This document shows, piece by piece, positions 1 to 10,926 of a DNA stretch of 64,000 bases (its first letter is position 1; each line of letters opens with the position of its first letter). The notes below the pieces were generated by a model. That model was not told the DNA's origin. It saw only the letters and a list, made by a program, of their open reading frames with translations, and ran no database searches. A program made the translations under genes and the position numbers. The DNA is from Actinobacillus sp. GY-402 (lineage in GTDB: Bacteria > Pseudomonadota > Gammaproteobacteria > Enterobacterales > Pasteurellaceae), in the NCBI RefSeq assembly GCF_014843355.1, contig NZ_CP062137.1, forward strand, positions 620,001-684,000, written 5' to 3'.

Positions 1-1948
1 CTTCACTGTTACTAGCGGTCACATTTCGGTATTTTTCTGCAATATCTAACAGGCGATCGGTGGCATCAGGACGGCGATTTAGCACCGCATCTTCAATCAC
101 ATCACGCAATTCAGGATCGAGATCATCATAAATCGCCAGTTGCCCTGCGTTCACGATCCCCATATCCATACCTTGCTTAATAGCGTGGTAAAGGAATACG
201 GCGTGAATAGCCTCACGCATCACATTATTACCACGGAACGAGAAGGACACATTCGACACACCGCCCGAAATTTTGGCGTGCGGTAGGCTACGTTTAATGC
301 GACCTGTGGCATTGATAAAGTCCACGCCGTAGTTATTGTGTTCTTCAATCCCTGTACCGATGGCAAAAATATTCGGGTCGAAAATAATATCTTCAGGCGG
401 AAAGCCCACTTGATTAACCAAAATATCGTAAGCACGAGTACAGATTTCTACTTTTCGTTCTTCGGTGTCCGCTTGCCCCACTTCGTCAAACGCCATCACG
501 ACCACCGCCGCACCATAACGGCGAACCAGTTTTGCTTGGTGAATAAATTTTTCTTCGCCTTCTTTAAGGGAAATGGAGTTTACAATTCCCTTACCTTGCA
601 CCGATTGCAAGCCAGCTTCAATCACTTCCCACTTGGACGAGTCAATCATCACAGGCACTTTTGCCGCATCAGGTTCGGTCGCCATAATGTTAAGGAAACG
701 GGTCATACATTTTTGCGAGTCGAGCAAGGCTTCGTCCATATTCACGTCAATCACTTGCGCACCGTTTTCCACCTGATCGATAGCAATTTCAATGGCTTCG
801 CTAAATTTCTCTTCTTTAATCAAACGCTTAAACTTCGCCGAACCTGTTACGTTATTGCGTTCGCCCACGTTTACAAACAGGCTTTCATCATCAATGTTTA
901 ACGGCTCAAGCCCAGACAAACGCATTGCGGTTTTGATTTCAGGCAAGGCACGAGGTTTAATTCCAGCCACTACGTCCGCAAAGGCTTTGATATGTTCAGG
1001 TGTAGTTCCGCAACAGCCACCCACGATATTTAAGAAACCGCTTTCCGCCCACTCTTTGATGTGCTCCGCCATCTCTTCCGCCCCCAAATCGTAGCCGCCA
1101 AAGGCATTCGGTAAGCCGGCGTTCGGGTGAACGGACACATAGGTTTCGCAGATTTTCGACATCACTTCCACATAAGGACGCAACTCTTTCGGCCCTAAGG
1201 CACAGTTCAAACCAAAACTGAGCGGTTTTGCGTGGCGGAGTGAGTTGTAAAAAGCTTCGGTAGTTTGCCCCGAAAGGGTACGCCCGGAGGCATCGGTAAT
1301 GGTTCCCGAAATCATAATCGGCAATACCACGCCCAGTTCTTCAAATACTTGGTCAATGGCAAAAGCAGCGGCTTTGGCGTTCAAGGTATCGAAGATGGTT
1401 TCGATCATAATAATGTCCGAACCACCTTCAATTAAGCCGCGAGTTGCTTCCGCATAGGCATCGACCAATTCCATAAAAGTAATGTTACGAAAACCGGGAT
1501 CGTTCACATTTGGCGAAATCGAGGCTGTGCGGTTGGTTGGACCAAGAATACCTGCCACAAAACGTGGTTTTTCAGGGGTGCTGTATTTATCCGCCGCAAT
1601 ACGAGCCAGTTTTGCCCCTGCAAAATTTAGCTCATAAGCGACCGCTTGTAAGTCGTAATCCGCTTGCGCAATAGTGGTGGAACTGAACGTATTGGTTTCA
1701 ATAATATCCGCCCCCGCTTCAAGGTATTTCTCGTGAATAGACGAAATCACTAAAGGTTGGGTCAGGGTGAGAAGATCGTTGTTGCCGCGTAGATCAATTT
1801 TAGAATGTTTAAAACGCTCGCCACGGAAATCCGCTTCGGTCAGTTTAAATTGTTGGATCATCGTCCCCATCGCACCGTCTAAAATCAGAATACGTTTGGA
1901 AAGAGCATGTTGAAGAATTGAGGTTGTGTCTGTCACGGTAAGTTCCAT
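1..1948 (-). CDS. metH: Cobalamin-dependent methionine synthase MetH (N-terminal part; cut by window edge)
   Basis: Methylates homocysteine with methyl-tetrahydrofolate through cobalamin, the last step of methionine synthesis. The visible 649 codons start at an ATG at 1948. They hold the homocysteine-binding barrel (about residues 1-330), with zinc ligands Cys249 and the Cys312-Cys313 pair in GGCCGT, followed by the pterin-binding barrel (about 350-610, with [12 protein letters not shown] and the DVNMDE stretch) and the beginning of the cobalamin cap domain. The rest of the cap, B12 and reactivation domains lie beyond base 1. It is divergent from metF. An ACAAGCGGT uptake-like 9-mer lies inside it at 1641-1649 (minus strand), while no Haemophilus-type 9-mer was found here. 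Confidence 0.97.
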   Translation of the reverse strand, partial: MELTVTDTTSILQHALSKRILILDGAMGTMIQQFKLTEADFRGERFKHSKIDLRGNNDLLTLTQPLVISSIHEKYLEAGADIIETNTFSSTTIAQADYDLQAVAYELNFAGAKLARIAADKYSTPEKPRFVAGILGPTNRTASISPNVNDPGFRNITFMELVDAYAEATRGLIEGGSDIIMIETIFDTLNAKAAAFAIDQVFEELGVVLPIMISGTITDASGRTLSGQTTEAFYNSLRHAKPLSFGLNCALGPKELRPYVEVMSKICETYVSVHPNAGLPNAFGGYDLGAEEMAEHIKEWAESGFLNIVGGCCGTTPEHIKAFADVVAGIKPRALPEIKTAMRLSGLEPLNIDDESLFVNVGERNNVTGSAKFKRLIKEEKFSEAIEIAIDQVENGAQVIDVNMDEALLDSQKCMTRFLNIMATEPDAAKVPVMIDSSKWEVIEAGLQSVQGKGIVNSISLKEGEEKFIHQAKLVRRYGAAVVVMAFDEVGQADTEERKVEICTRAYDILVNQVGFPPEDIIFDPNIFAIGTGIEEHNNYGVDFINATGRIKRSLPHAKISGGVSNVSFSFRGNNVMREAIHAVFLYHAIKQGMDMGIVNAGQLAIYDDLDPELRDVIEDAVLNRRPDATDRLLDIAEKYRNVTASNSE

Positions 1949-3007
<1,059 letters not shown>

Positions 3008-3033
3008 AAGACAGTGAAAAAACGTTGCATTTT

Positions 3034-3080
3034 TTGACCGCACTTTGGCGTGTAAACCGTTAAAGTGCGGTCAATTTTTT
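3034..3080 (+). terminator. metF terminator made of an inverted uptake-sequence pair
   Basis: TTGACCGCACTTT and AAAGTGCGGTCAA form a stem around a loop of about 15 bases and are followed by a run of T residues. Inverted uptake-sequence pairs acting as rho-independent terminators are well known in Pasteurellaceae. Confidence 0.8.
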
Positions 3081-3094
3081 GATTGTTTTCACAA

Positions 3095-3119
3095 AAAGAA
3101 CGGCTTTAAACCGTTCTTT
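3095..3119. terminator. Second hairpin between convergent metF and afuC
   Basis: AAAGAACGG and CCGTTCTTT form a 9-base-pair stem with a 7-base loop, 14 bases beyond the afuC stop. It probably serves the minus-strand afu operon, though the flanking T-run is short. Confidence 0.55.
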
Positions 3120-3132
3120 GTGTGCGAGTAAC

Positions 3133-4188
<1,056 letters not shown>

Positions 4189-4242
4189 AATTTGGTACTG
4201 CCTGTGTAGAGTGCGTTTTAGCGTATCAATTTTTATTTCGTA

Positions 4243-4309
4243 GGGCGTATCACGACGCCCAATCAAGTTATTCACCGGAGCGTACGCGGTACGCCCGTTA
4301 AAGTGCGGT
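4243..4309. repeat. Short inverted repeats plus uptake sequence between afuB and afuC
   Basis: The 127-base gap between afuB and afuC contains GGGCGT-N6-ACGCCC (4243-4260), then GCGTAC-N3-GTACGC (4280-4294), then an uptake sequence (4300-4309). A related TAGACGTATTGCTACGCCGG stretch lies between afuB and the next gene, near 6400. These look like small hairpin inserts in the operon's intercistronic spaces and could tune mRNA processing. Confidence 0.4.
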
Positions 4310-4315
4310 CAAAAT

Positions 4316-6373
4316 TTAATTCATTTTTTTCGCTTTCGAACGTGAAATGCGTGTGTCGCCCACAATCCAGTCGAAGAGCAGAATGATCGCCATCATGACG
4401 ATAATCAGGATTGAACCGTAAGCGATAGCAACGCCGTATTCGCCGTCTTCCACGCGGTTTAAAATGTAGGCGGTGGCGACGCGGGTGTCCGCCGTCACCA
4501 GGAAGATAATGGCGCTCACGGTTGTCATGGCACGCACGAAACTGGTGACCAAGGCGGACAATAATGCCGGTTTTAACAATGGAAACACGATAAACCAAAT
4601 GGTTTTAAACGAACTGCCTTTCAGTGAAAGGGACGCCTCATCAAGAGATTTATCCAGTTGTCCCAAACCGGCGATGGCGGCGCGCATACCGATTGGCAAA
4701 TCACGCATTACCATGGAAATAATAATGATGATACCGGTACCGGTAATGTACATCGGCGCATTGTTAAAAGCCAAAATGTAAGACACCCCGGCGACGGTCC
4801 CCGGCACGGCAAAACAGAGCATGGTCAAAAATTCCAATGTTTTTTTGCCCTGGAAATCTTTACGCACCACAATATAAGCAATCAGCAGGCCGAAAAGTGC
4901 GGTCAGCGGTGCGGCAATTCCTGCGTAAAGCATAGTGTTTAACAGCGATGGCCATGCACCGTCACTTAAGCCTTGTCCGAACATCAGTTCATAGTTGCGG
5001 GTCGTTAAGGTGTAATCCACGCCCCAGTTCACCGTGAAGCTGCCGTAGAAAATACTGCCGTACAACGCAATGTTGAAAACCACCCAGAAGGCGAGCATGG
5101 CGATGATGGTCCATTTTAAGCCGCCCGGCAGATCCTGTACGTCGCCGCGGTAAGATTTTCCCGAAACCGTGACGTAAGAACGGTTACCAATCCACATATA
5201 TTGCACCACGAAAATCAGCAAGGAGAAGATCAGTAATATTGAACCTAAGGTGCTTGCAGAGGCGTAATCAAGTTGTGAGCCGGCGATATAGAAATAGATT
5301 TGGGTGGCGATCACATCGAAGCTGCCGCCTAAAACCAACGGGTTACTGAAGTCTGCAAGCGATTGCACAAACACGATTAAAAACGAGTTTGCCAAAGCGG
5401 GACGGAGCAGAGGGAAAATAATGTTATAGAACGTTTGATAACGGTTTGCCCGTAAAGTGTAAGAGGCTTCTTCAATAGACGGATGAATCGATTTCAAGGC
5501 GCCGTCTAAAATCATAAAGGAAATGGGCGCAAAAGCGAGAATCTGCGCAATAGCGATACCGTTAAAGCCGTAGAGCCAGTTTTGATTGGTGAAACCGAAA
5601 TGATTAGATAAAAACTCGGTGACATAACCCGAACGACCAAGCATTAAGGTTACGCCTAAACCCACAACGAACGGCGGCGTCACAATAGGCAAAATCGAGA
5701 AAATTTTACCGATAAACGCCGTGCGTTTTGCGATTCGGGTGGTGTAAAGCGCAAAGGCTAAACCGAAAATCGTGGAAACGATGCCCACAAAGCCGGATAG
5801 CGCGAGCGAGTTGGTAATTACCCGGATAATATAGCTTTGGCTTAAAATGCGTAATACTTGCTGCGGCGCGAAGGTGTCGCCGTCATAGAACATGGAAATT
5901 AAGATCGCGACGGTCGGGTATACGATAAAGAAGAAAATCAACAAAATAATCGACAACAATGACGCGATAATGAATTTATCTCCTTGCATCACTTTAAGTT
6001 TTGCCAGTGCGAAAGTCGCAAGTGCAGTCAGGGTGACAATTAAAACGATGACCGAATAACCCATCGACACTTTGTAAACGGTGGCGGTGACAAAGGCGAA
6101 TAATACGCTGAAGATCACTAAGCCCAGTTCCGCTTTAGCTTGCGCGGCGACGGACAATCCAAGGCGCGGCGTGAGTAAAAAGCCGAGTAACGGCAGAAAC
6201 CATAAAATGGTCAGATTAAGTGAAGACCAACCCATGGCATCGTAAAATTCGTCGGAGGTGCTTTCCAACAAACCGTAATCAAGAGCCTGAGACGGCAAGA
6301 TTAAAAAGGCAAGAACGGATAATAATATCCAGAAATTTGCCGTTTGGGTAAAAGGCGTTTTTGCGGAATTCAT
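4316..6373 (-). CDS. afuB: ABC transporter permease AfuB (fused double permease)
   Basis: Membrane channel of the AfuABC importer in the inner membrane. At 685 residues it is a tandem fusion of two binding-protein-dependent permease domains (about 150-400 and 470-680), each with an EAA-like loop (around 'SIEEASYTL' and 'SLDEASLSL'), so one polypeptide replaces a dimer. The frame can be extended by four codons to a TTG at 6385, but the ATG at 6373 has GAGG just upstream and is preferred. It lies between the binding-protein genes and the ATPase gene on the same strand. Confidence 0.9.
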   Translation of the reverse strand: MNSAKTPFTQTANFWILLSVLAFLILPSQALDYGLLESTSDEFYDAMGWSSLNLTILWFLPLLGFLLTPRLGLSVAAQAKAELGLVIFSVLFAFVTATVYKVSMGYSVIVLIVTLTALATFALAKLKVMQGDKFIIASLLSIILLIFFFIVYPTVAILISMFYDGDTFAPQQVLRILSQSYIIRVITNSLALSGFVGIVSTIFGLAFALYTTRIAKRTAFIGKIFSILPIVTPPFVVGLGVTLMLGRSGYVTEFLSNHFGFTNQNWLYGFNGIAIAQILAFAPISFMILDGALKSIHPSIEEASYTLRANRYQTFYNIIFPLLRPALANSFLIVFVQSLADFSNPLVLGGSFDVIATQIYFYIAGSQLDYASASTLGSILLIFSLLIFVVQYMWIGNRSYVTVSGKSYRGDVQDLPGGLKWTIIAMLAFWVVFNIALYGSIFYGSFTVNWGVDYTLTTRNYELMFGQGLSDGAWPSLLNTMLYAGIAAPLTALFGLLIAYIVVRKDFQGKKTLEFLTMLCFAVPGTVAGVSYILAFNNAPMYITGTGIIIIISMVMRDLPIGMRAAIAGLGQLDKSLDEASLSLKGSSFKTIWFIVFPLLKPALLSALVTSFVRAMTTVSAIIFLVTADTRVATAYILNRVEDGEYGVAIAYGSILIIVMMAIILLFDWIVGDTRISRSKAKKMN

Positions 6374-6427
6374 ACAACCTCGCAATTTTTAGAGTAATAA
6401 TAGACGTATTGCTACGCCGGACAGTTT

Positions 6428-6480
6428 AAAGTGCGGTCAAAAAATGAAGCGTTTTTCAATTATTTTGCCAGTTTCACCTC
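6428..6480. repeat. Repeat copy 1: duplicated afuA 3' end
   Basis: The stretch from AAAGTGCGGTCAAAAAATG through the last codons of the first afuA copy recurs almost base for base at 7544-7597 behind the second copy. This shows that the two afuA genes arose by, or were homogenised with, a duplication that included about 30 bases of 3' flank. Confidence 0.8.
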
Positions 6481-7497
6481 ATCCACCCATTTGGTAATCA
6501 AGCGTTTGCGCAAATCGCTCGAACCGTATTTATCAAAATCATAGTTGATTAAATTGATGGATTTAAAATCTAACGCATAAGGCGATTGTTTCGCTTGGCT
6601 ATTGGTTAAAATCTGGTGAGTTTCACCTTTTTGCCAGGAAAGTTCCTGTGCTTCTTTCGATAATGCCCAATCCACAAATTTTTTCGCGTTTTCAAGGTTG
6701 CGCGCACCTTTAATAATACTTATGCCGCCAATTTCATAACCCGTGCCTTCGCAGGGTACGACCAGTTCGACAGGCGCGCCTTTCTCTTTTTCCAGAGAAT
6801 GTTCGTGCAGGAAACCGATTCCGATTGAAGCTTCGCCGCGCGCGGTGTTACGCGTTGCCGTATTGCCCGACTTGGTGTATTGCGACACATTTCTGTGTAA
6901 TTTTTTCAAATACGCATAGGCTTCATCTTCGCCCCAAAGCTGTATGAAAGTGGCAAGCGCCGTGTAAGCCGTGCCGGAACTTTGCGGATCCGCCGCTTGA
7001 ATTTCATTTTTCAAACGCGGATCCGTTAAATCTTTCCAGCATTTCGGTACCGGAATATTGAGTTTTGCCAAGCGTTCGGTATTCACGCCGAAGCCTAACA
7101 CGCCTAAATAAATTGCGGAAGAATAATTTCCTTTTACTTTGGCGGGATCCTTCAGTTCATCGGGAATATATTGCAAATTCGGCGATTTATAAGGCACGAG
7201 CAAGCCCATTTCACCGGCCTGGCTATGCGGATCCAGCGTGCCACCATACCACACGTCGCCCTGCGGATTGGCTTTTTCGGCATCAATTTTAGCTAAAATC
7301 GAGCCTGTGCCGCCGCGGATAAAACTGGTTTTAATGCCGGTTTTTTTCTCAAAAGCCAGCGTTTCCTGTTCACACATCGTATTTTGAGCGGAACAATAAA
7401 CCACCAAACGTCCGCTATCGGCGGAGGCTTTCTGACTGAACGCTAAAGATCCTAATAAAATCGTTGAAAGCGATAAAGCTATTTTTGAGATTTTCAT
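6460..7497 (-). CDS. AfuA-like periplasmic binding protein, divergent paralogue
   Basis: Periplasmic solute-binding protein of 345 residues with a cleavable signal peptide (ASA-DSG near residue 26). It aligns along its whole length with the neighbouring AfuA (7577-8617) and with A. pleuropneumoniae AfuA, shown in the literature to bind glucose-6-phosphate and related sugar phosphates. AfuA ligand residues His205, Asp206 and Glu229 (mature numbering) correspond here to His231, Glu232 and Glu255, so the Asp has become Glu. The loop FIRNGSGS has become FIRGGTGS. Different ligand preference is inferred. Automatic annotation may call it an iron-binding FbpA protein. Confidence 0.85.
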   Translation of the reverse strand: MKISKIALSLSTILLGSLAFSQKASADSGRLVVYCSAQNTMCEQETLAFEKKTGIKTSFIRGGTGSILAKIDAEKANPQGDVWYGGTLDPHSQAGEMGLLVPYKSPNLQYIPDELKDPAKVKGNYSSAIYLGVLGFGVNTERLAKLNIPVPKCWKDLTDPRLKNEIQAADPQSSGTAYTALATFIQLWGEDEAYAYLKKLHRNVSQYTKSGNTATRNTARGEASIGIGFLHEHSLEKEKGAPVELVVPCEGTGYEIGGISIIKGARNLENAKKFVDWALSKEAQELSWQKGETHQILTNSQAKQSPYALDFKSINLINYDFDKYGSSDLRKRLITKWVDEVKLAK

Positions 7498-7528
7498 AGG
7501 TTTCCTTTTAAATTTAATGGGAAATTGA

Positions 7529-7553
7529 ACCGCACTTTAGATCAAAGTGCGGT
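7529..7553 (-). repeat. Intercistronic hairpin between the two afuA genes
   Basis: ACCGCACTTT and AAAGTGCGGT, an inverted uptake-sequence pair, form a 10-base-pair stem with a 5-base loop. On the coding (minus) strand it is followed by only a weak T-rich run, so it may act as a partial terminator or RNA-stability element that favours the first binding-protein gene. Confidence 0.6.
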
Positions 7554-7597
7554 CAAAAAATGAAGCGTTTTTTCAATTATTTTGCCAGTTTCACTTC
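7544..7597. repeat. Repeat copy 2: duplicated afuA 3' end
   Basis: Near-identical partner of 6428-6480. It covers the uptake sequence, the 3' flank and the final codons of the second afuA gene. Confidence 0.8.
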
Positions 7598-8617
7598 CTG
7601 AACCCATTTTTCGATTAGGCGTTTGCGTTCGTCCGCAGAACCGTATTTCTCAAAATCGTAATTGATGAGTTTCAGTTTGGTCGGATCAAACGCCGTCGGC
7701 GATTGTTTCGCTTTGGTATTGGTTAAAGTTTGGTGTGAATTGCCTTTCTGCCATGTCACTTCCTGACCTTCGGCGGAAAGCACGTAATCGACGAATAATT
7801 TGGCGTTATCCAAATTACGAGCACCTTTGATAATACTTAAACCGCCCAATTCATAGCCCGTTCCTTCGCACGGCACCACCATTTCAATCGGCGCACCGGC
7901 TTTTTTCTGCACCGCATAATCGTGCAGGAAGCCGATACCTACGGTAGCTTCGCCGCGCGCCGTACTGTTAGACGGAGTGATTCCCGATTTCGTATATTGC
8001 GAAATATTCGGATGTAATTCTTTGAAATATTTGAAGGTGGCGTCTTCCCCCCAAAGTTGTACGAAAGTGGCGATTGCTACATAAGCGGTGCCGGAACTTT
8101 GCGGGTCGGCAATTTGGATTTCGTTTTTGAAACGCGGATCCGTTAAGTCTTTCCAGCATTTCGGCACCTCTTTGATGCCTAATTTGGCTAAACGTTCGGT
8201 ATTTATGCCAAAGCCCAAAATTCCCATGTAAATAGCGGAGGCGTAATTGCCTTTTATTTTGGCGGGATCTTGGAAATTCGGCATGATGTTATCGATTTCT
8301 TTCGAACGGTAAGGCTGTAGCAAACCTAATTCGGCCGCTTGCGCCTGAGGATCGAAAGTTCCGCCGTACCACACATCCGCCTGCGGATTATTCTTTTCCG
8401 CTTCGATTTTGGCGAAAGTGCTGCCGGAACCGTTGCGGATGAAAGCGGTTTTCACGTCATATTTTTGTTCAAAAGATTTGGTTACCGCTTCACACATTTC
8501 ATTGGTGGCGCTGCAATAAACCGTCAGGCGGCCTTTGGCTTCGGCGTGAACGGAAAACATTAAACCGGCGCCTAAAAGTGCGGTGGAAACGGCGAGAGAA
8601 AGTTTTTGATATTTCAT
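7577..8617 (-). CDS. afuA: Hexose-phosphate periplasmic binding protein AfuA
   Basis: First gene of the afu operon. It has 346 residues with a signal peptide ending near Ala27. His232, Asp233 and Glu256 become 205, 206 and 229 after removal of 27 residues, which matches the ligand residues reported for AfuA of A. pleuropneumoniae (glucose-6-phosphate, fructose-6-phosphate, sedoheptulose-7-phosphate). Other family landmarks are VYCSATNEMCE, WYGGTFDP and VPCEGTGYE. It delivers substrate to AfuB/AfuC. The promoter upstream carries a CRP site. The older iron-transport assignment is the alternative. Confidence 0.9.
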   Translation of the reverse strand: MKYQKLSLAVSTALLGAGLMFSVHAEAKGRLTVYCSATNEMCEAVTKSFEQKYDVKTAFIRNGSGSTFAKIEAEKNNPQADVWYGGTFDPQAQAAELGLLQPYRSKEIDNIMPNFQDPAKIKGNYASAIYMGILGFGINTERLAKLGIKEVPKCWKDLTDPRFKNEIQIADPQSSGTAYVAIATFVQLWGEDATFKYFKELHPNISQYTKSGITPSNSTARGEATVGIGFLHDYAVQKKAGAPIEMVVPCEGTGYELGGLSIIKGARNLDNAKLFVDYVLSAEGQEVTWQKGNSHQTLTNTKAKQSPTAFDPTKLKLINYDFEKYGSADERKRLIEKWVQEVKLAK

Positions 8618-8654
8618 ATAAACTCCGACTTTGAGTGAATTCGAATAAAAGTTG

Positions 8655-8702
8655 GCGCTATATTATAGGATTTCGAAAATAAATACCGTGAACTAGCTCA
8701 CA
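8655..8702 (-). promoter_or_regulatory. afu promoter with class II CRP site
   Basis: A minus-strand -10 hexamer TATAAT lies at 8667-8662, giving an expected transcription start near 8655. CGTGA-N6-TCACA at 8687-8702 matches the CRP palindrome at 9 of 10 core positions. Its centre (8694.5) lies about 40 bases upstream of that start, the class II activating position. No good -35 hexamer is needed or seen. It fits catabolite control of sugar-phosphate uptake. Confidence 0.65.
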
Positions 8703-8769
8703 AAAATTGATTTAAAGTGCGGTCAAATTTCGAGTAGAATATTGCTCATTAATTTTTCCATTTGAATGA

Positions 8770-9708
8770 ATGATTCTCATGAAACCCATATTCCTTGAAC
8801 TTCGTCATTTAAAAACCTTGCTGGCATTGAAAGAAACGGGCTCCGTTTCTTCGGCGGCGCAACGGATTTACCTGACTCAATCCGCGCTTTCCCATCAAAT
8901 CAAAGCCTTGGAAGATCAATACGGTTTGCCGCTGTTCGAACGCAAAAGCAATCCGTTACGGTTTACCGCCGCCGGTGATCGGTTGATTCAGCTTGCCAAT
9001 GATATTTTGCCGAAAGTGGTAGCGGCGGAACGGGATTTGTCGCGGGTAAAGCAGGGTGAAGCGGGGGAATTGCGCATCGCGGTGGAATGTCATACCTGTT
9101 TTGATTGGCTGATGCCGGCGATGGACAGTTTTCGTCAGCATTGGCCGCTGGTGGAATTGGACATCGTATCGGGTTTTCATACCGATACGGTGGGATTGCT
9201 GTTAACCAACCGGGCGGATTGGGCGGTGGTGTCGGAAATCGAAGAAAATGACGATATTGTGCATAAACCGTTGTTTTCCTATGAGATGGTGGGGCTTTGT
9301 GCGAAAGATCATCCGCTGGCAAATAAAGAAGTGTGGGAAGCGGAGGATTTTGCCGAGCAAACCTGGATTACTTATCCCGTACCCGACGATATGCTGGATT
9401 TGTTACGCAAAGTGCTGAAACCGGCGGGTATTACGCCGCAACGGCGCACCAGCGAACTGACTATTGCCATTATTCAACTGGTGGCCAGTAAACGCGGCGT
9501 CGCGGCACTGCCGTTTTGGGCGGCCAAGCCCTATTTGGATCGCGGCTATGTCGTGGCGCGTAAGATTACCCGCCAAGGGTTGCAAAGCGATCTTTATTGC
9601 GCCTACCGAAAAGAAGATGCGGAAAGCGCTTATCTTGACGATTTTTATGAAACCGTAAAAACGCAAAGTTTTTCAACTTTACCGGGTTTGTCTGTTTTGG
9701 AGCGGTAA
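8770..9708 (+). CDS. metR: LysR-type regulator MetR
   Basis: Homocysteine-responsive activator of methionine genes in enterics. The 312-residue protein has a LysR helix-turn-helix (about 8-67, with TQSALSHQIKALE) and an effector domain with the MetR-like IAVECHTCFDWLMPA segment near residue 103 and IQLVASKRGVAALP near residue 236. Two starts are possible, ATG 8770 or ATG 8779. It overlaps azlC by one base (TAATG), so the two are translationally coupled. The window also contains metH, metF and metY, its expected targets. Confidence 0.8.
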   Translation: MILMKPIFLELRHLKTLLALKETGSVSSAAQRIYLTQSALSHQIKALEDQYGLPLFERKSNPLRFTAAGDRLIQLANDILPKVVAAERDLSRVKQGEAGELRIAVECHTCFDWLMPAMDSFRQHWPLVELDIVSGFHTDTVGLLLTNRADWAVVSEIEENDDIVHKPLFSYEMVGLCAKDHPLANKEVWEAEDFAEQTWITYPVPDDMLDLLRKVLKPAGITPQRRTSELTIAIIQLVASKRGVAALPFWAAKPYLDRGYVVARKITRQGLQSDLYCAYRKEDAESAYLDDFYETVKTQSFSTLPGLSVLER

Positions 9709-10433
9709 TGGCAAATCGATCACAAATTTTTGCCGCGGCGAAAGCGGCATTCCCTTATTCTCTGCCGATGTTGGCGGGCTTTTTATTTCTCGGCATTTCC
9801 TACGGCGTGTATATGCAGGCGCTGGGTTTTGGCGTGCTGTTTCCTTTGTTTATGGCGGCGCTGATTTATGCCGGTTCGGTGGAATTTATCGTCGCCACCG
9901 CTTTGGTTGCGCCCTTTGCGCCTGTCAGCACTTTGCTAGTGACCTTAATGGTAAGCGGTCGACAGGTTTTTTACGGTATTTCCATGCTGGAAAAATACGG
10001 TGCGTACGTGGGTAAAAAACGTTGGTATTTAATTGCCGCTCTGGTGGACGAAGCCTTTTCTCTGAATTACATGGCAACCGTTCCAACCGGCATCGACAGA
10101 GGCTGGTATTACTTTTTTGTCAGTTTATATCTGCATATTTACTGGATTTCCGGCGCAGTGCTGGGCAATGTGTTCGGTAATATCCTGCCGGTTAATCTAC
10201 AAGGCGTCGAATTTGCCATGACGGCGTTATTTATCGTGATTTTTGCGGAAAACTGGATGAAAGAAAAAGTGCACGACAGTTCGTGGCTGGGATTGGGAAT
10301 TACTCTGTTTTTCCTGGTTACGGCGGGAAAAGAGCATTTCTTAATTCCGACTTTGTTTACGATTCTGGCGGTGCTGACGCTCAGACGCAACAAACTGGAA
10401 AATAAAATCATTCGTTTGGAAAAGGTGGAATAA
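9708..10433 (+). CDS. azlC: AzlC/YgaZ-family amino-acid exporter, large subunit
   Basis: Inner-membrane subunit of a two-component branched-chain amino-acid exporter (AzlCD, BrnFE, YgaZH families, some of which also export methionine). The 241 residues form several hydrophobic segments. The family signature region follows the first helix (LGISYGVYMQALGFG), with IYAGSVEFI and SGRQVFYG further on. It is coupled to metR by a one-base overlap and followed by azlD with no gap. The metR linkage suggests methionine export, which is an inference. Confidence 0.88.
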   Translation: MANRSQIFAAAKAAFPYSLPMLAGFLFLGISYGVYMQALGFGVLFPLFMAALIYAGSVEFIVATALVAPFAPVSTLLVTLMVSGRQVFYGISMLEKYGAYVGKKRWYLIAALVDEAFSLNYMATVPTGIDRGWYYFFVSLYLHIYWISGAVLGNVFGNILPVNLQGVEFAMTALFIVIFAENWMKEKVHDSSWLGLGITLFFLVTAGKEHFLIPTLFTILAVLTLRRNKLENKIIRLEKVE

Positions 10434-10769
10434 ATGACATTAAGCCAACAAATTATCACCATTGCGATGGGCGTTATCGGCGTGCATTTTTGCCGTTTAC
10501 TGCCTTTTTGGATTTTTCCGGCAAATCGTCCCATTCCTCATTATATTCGTTATTTGGGCAAAGTTTTGCCGGCCGCTATGTTCGGCATGCTGGTGATTTA
10601 TTGTTTTAAGGATATCGATCTGTTCACGGGCTATCACGGCATGCCGAATTTTATCGCAGGCGCGGTAACCTTAGCCTTGCATTTGTGGAAGAAAAATATG
10701 TTTCTTTCCATGGCGGCGGGCACGATTTTGTATATGATTTTAGTGCAGCAAGTGTTTGTGGCGGCGTAA
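10434..10769 (+). CDS. azlD: AzlD/YgaH-family amino-acid exporter, small subunit
   Basis: Small (111-residue) membrane partner of AzlC, with about four hydrophobic segments and the conserved N-terminal RLLPFWIFP stretch near residue 25. The ATG directly follows the azlC stop codon (TAAATG), so the three genes metR-azlC-azlD form one operon. An uptake sequence follows the stop. Confidence 0.88.
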   Translation: MTLSQQIITIAMGVIGVHFCRLLPFWIFPANRPIPHYIRYLGKVLPAAMFGMLVIYCFKDIDLFTGYHGMPNFIAGAVTLALHLWKKNMFLSMAAGTILYMILVQQVFVAA

Positions 10770-10880
10770 AGTGCGGTCAAATTTTGCGATGTTTTTTTAC
10801 GCTATAAAAATAAATATATAATTGATTCAAAAGAAAATTTCATTTTTCCTACCTAGATCAAGTAATTTCTTGTTTTATGC

Positions 10881-10909
10881 TTGCTCATCCTTATGGGCTC
10901 TTTTACAAT
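10881..10909 (+). promoter_or_regulatory. moa operon promoter
   Basis: TTGCTC (10881-10886) and TACAAT (10904-10909) are separated by exactly 17 bases. The predicted start, near 10916, lies just before the Moco riboswitch. The rest of the gap from azlD (10770-10880) is AT-rich; no clear ModE or FNR site was identified. Confidence 0.6.
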
Positions 10910-10926
10910 AGATTCAATTTTCGTTT

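Noticed and set aside
338..901. Long plus-strand frame opposite metH
   Set aside because: It is a shadow of the metH frame, has no ribosome-binding site, and its translation resembles no protein.
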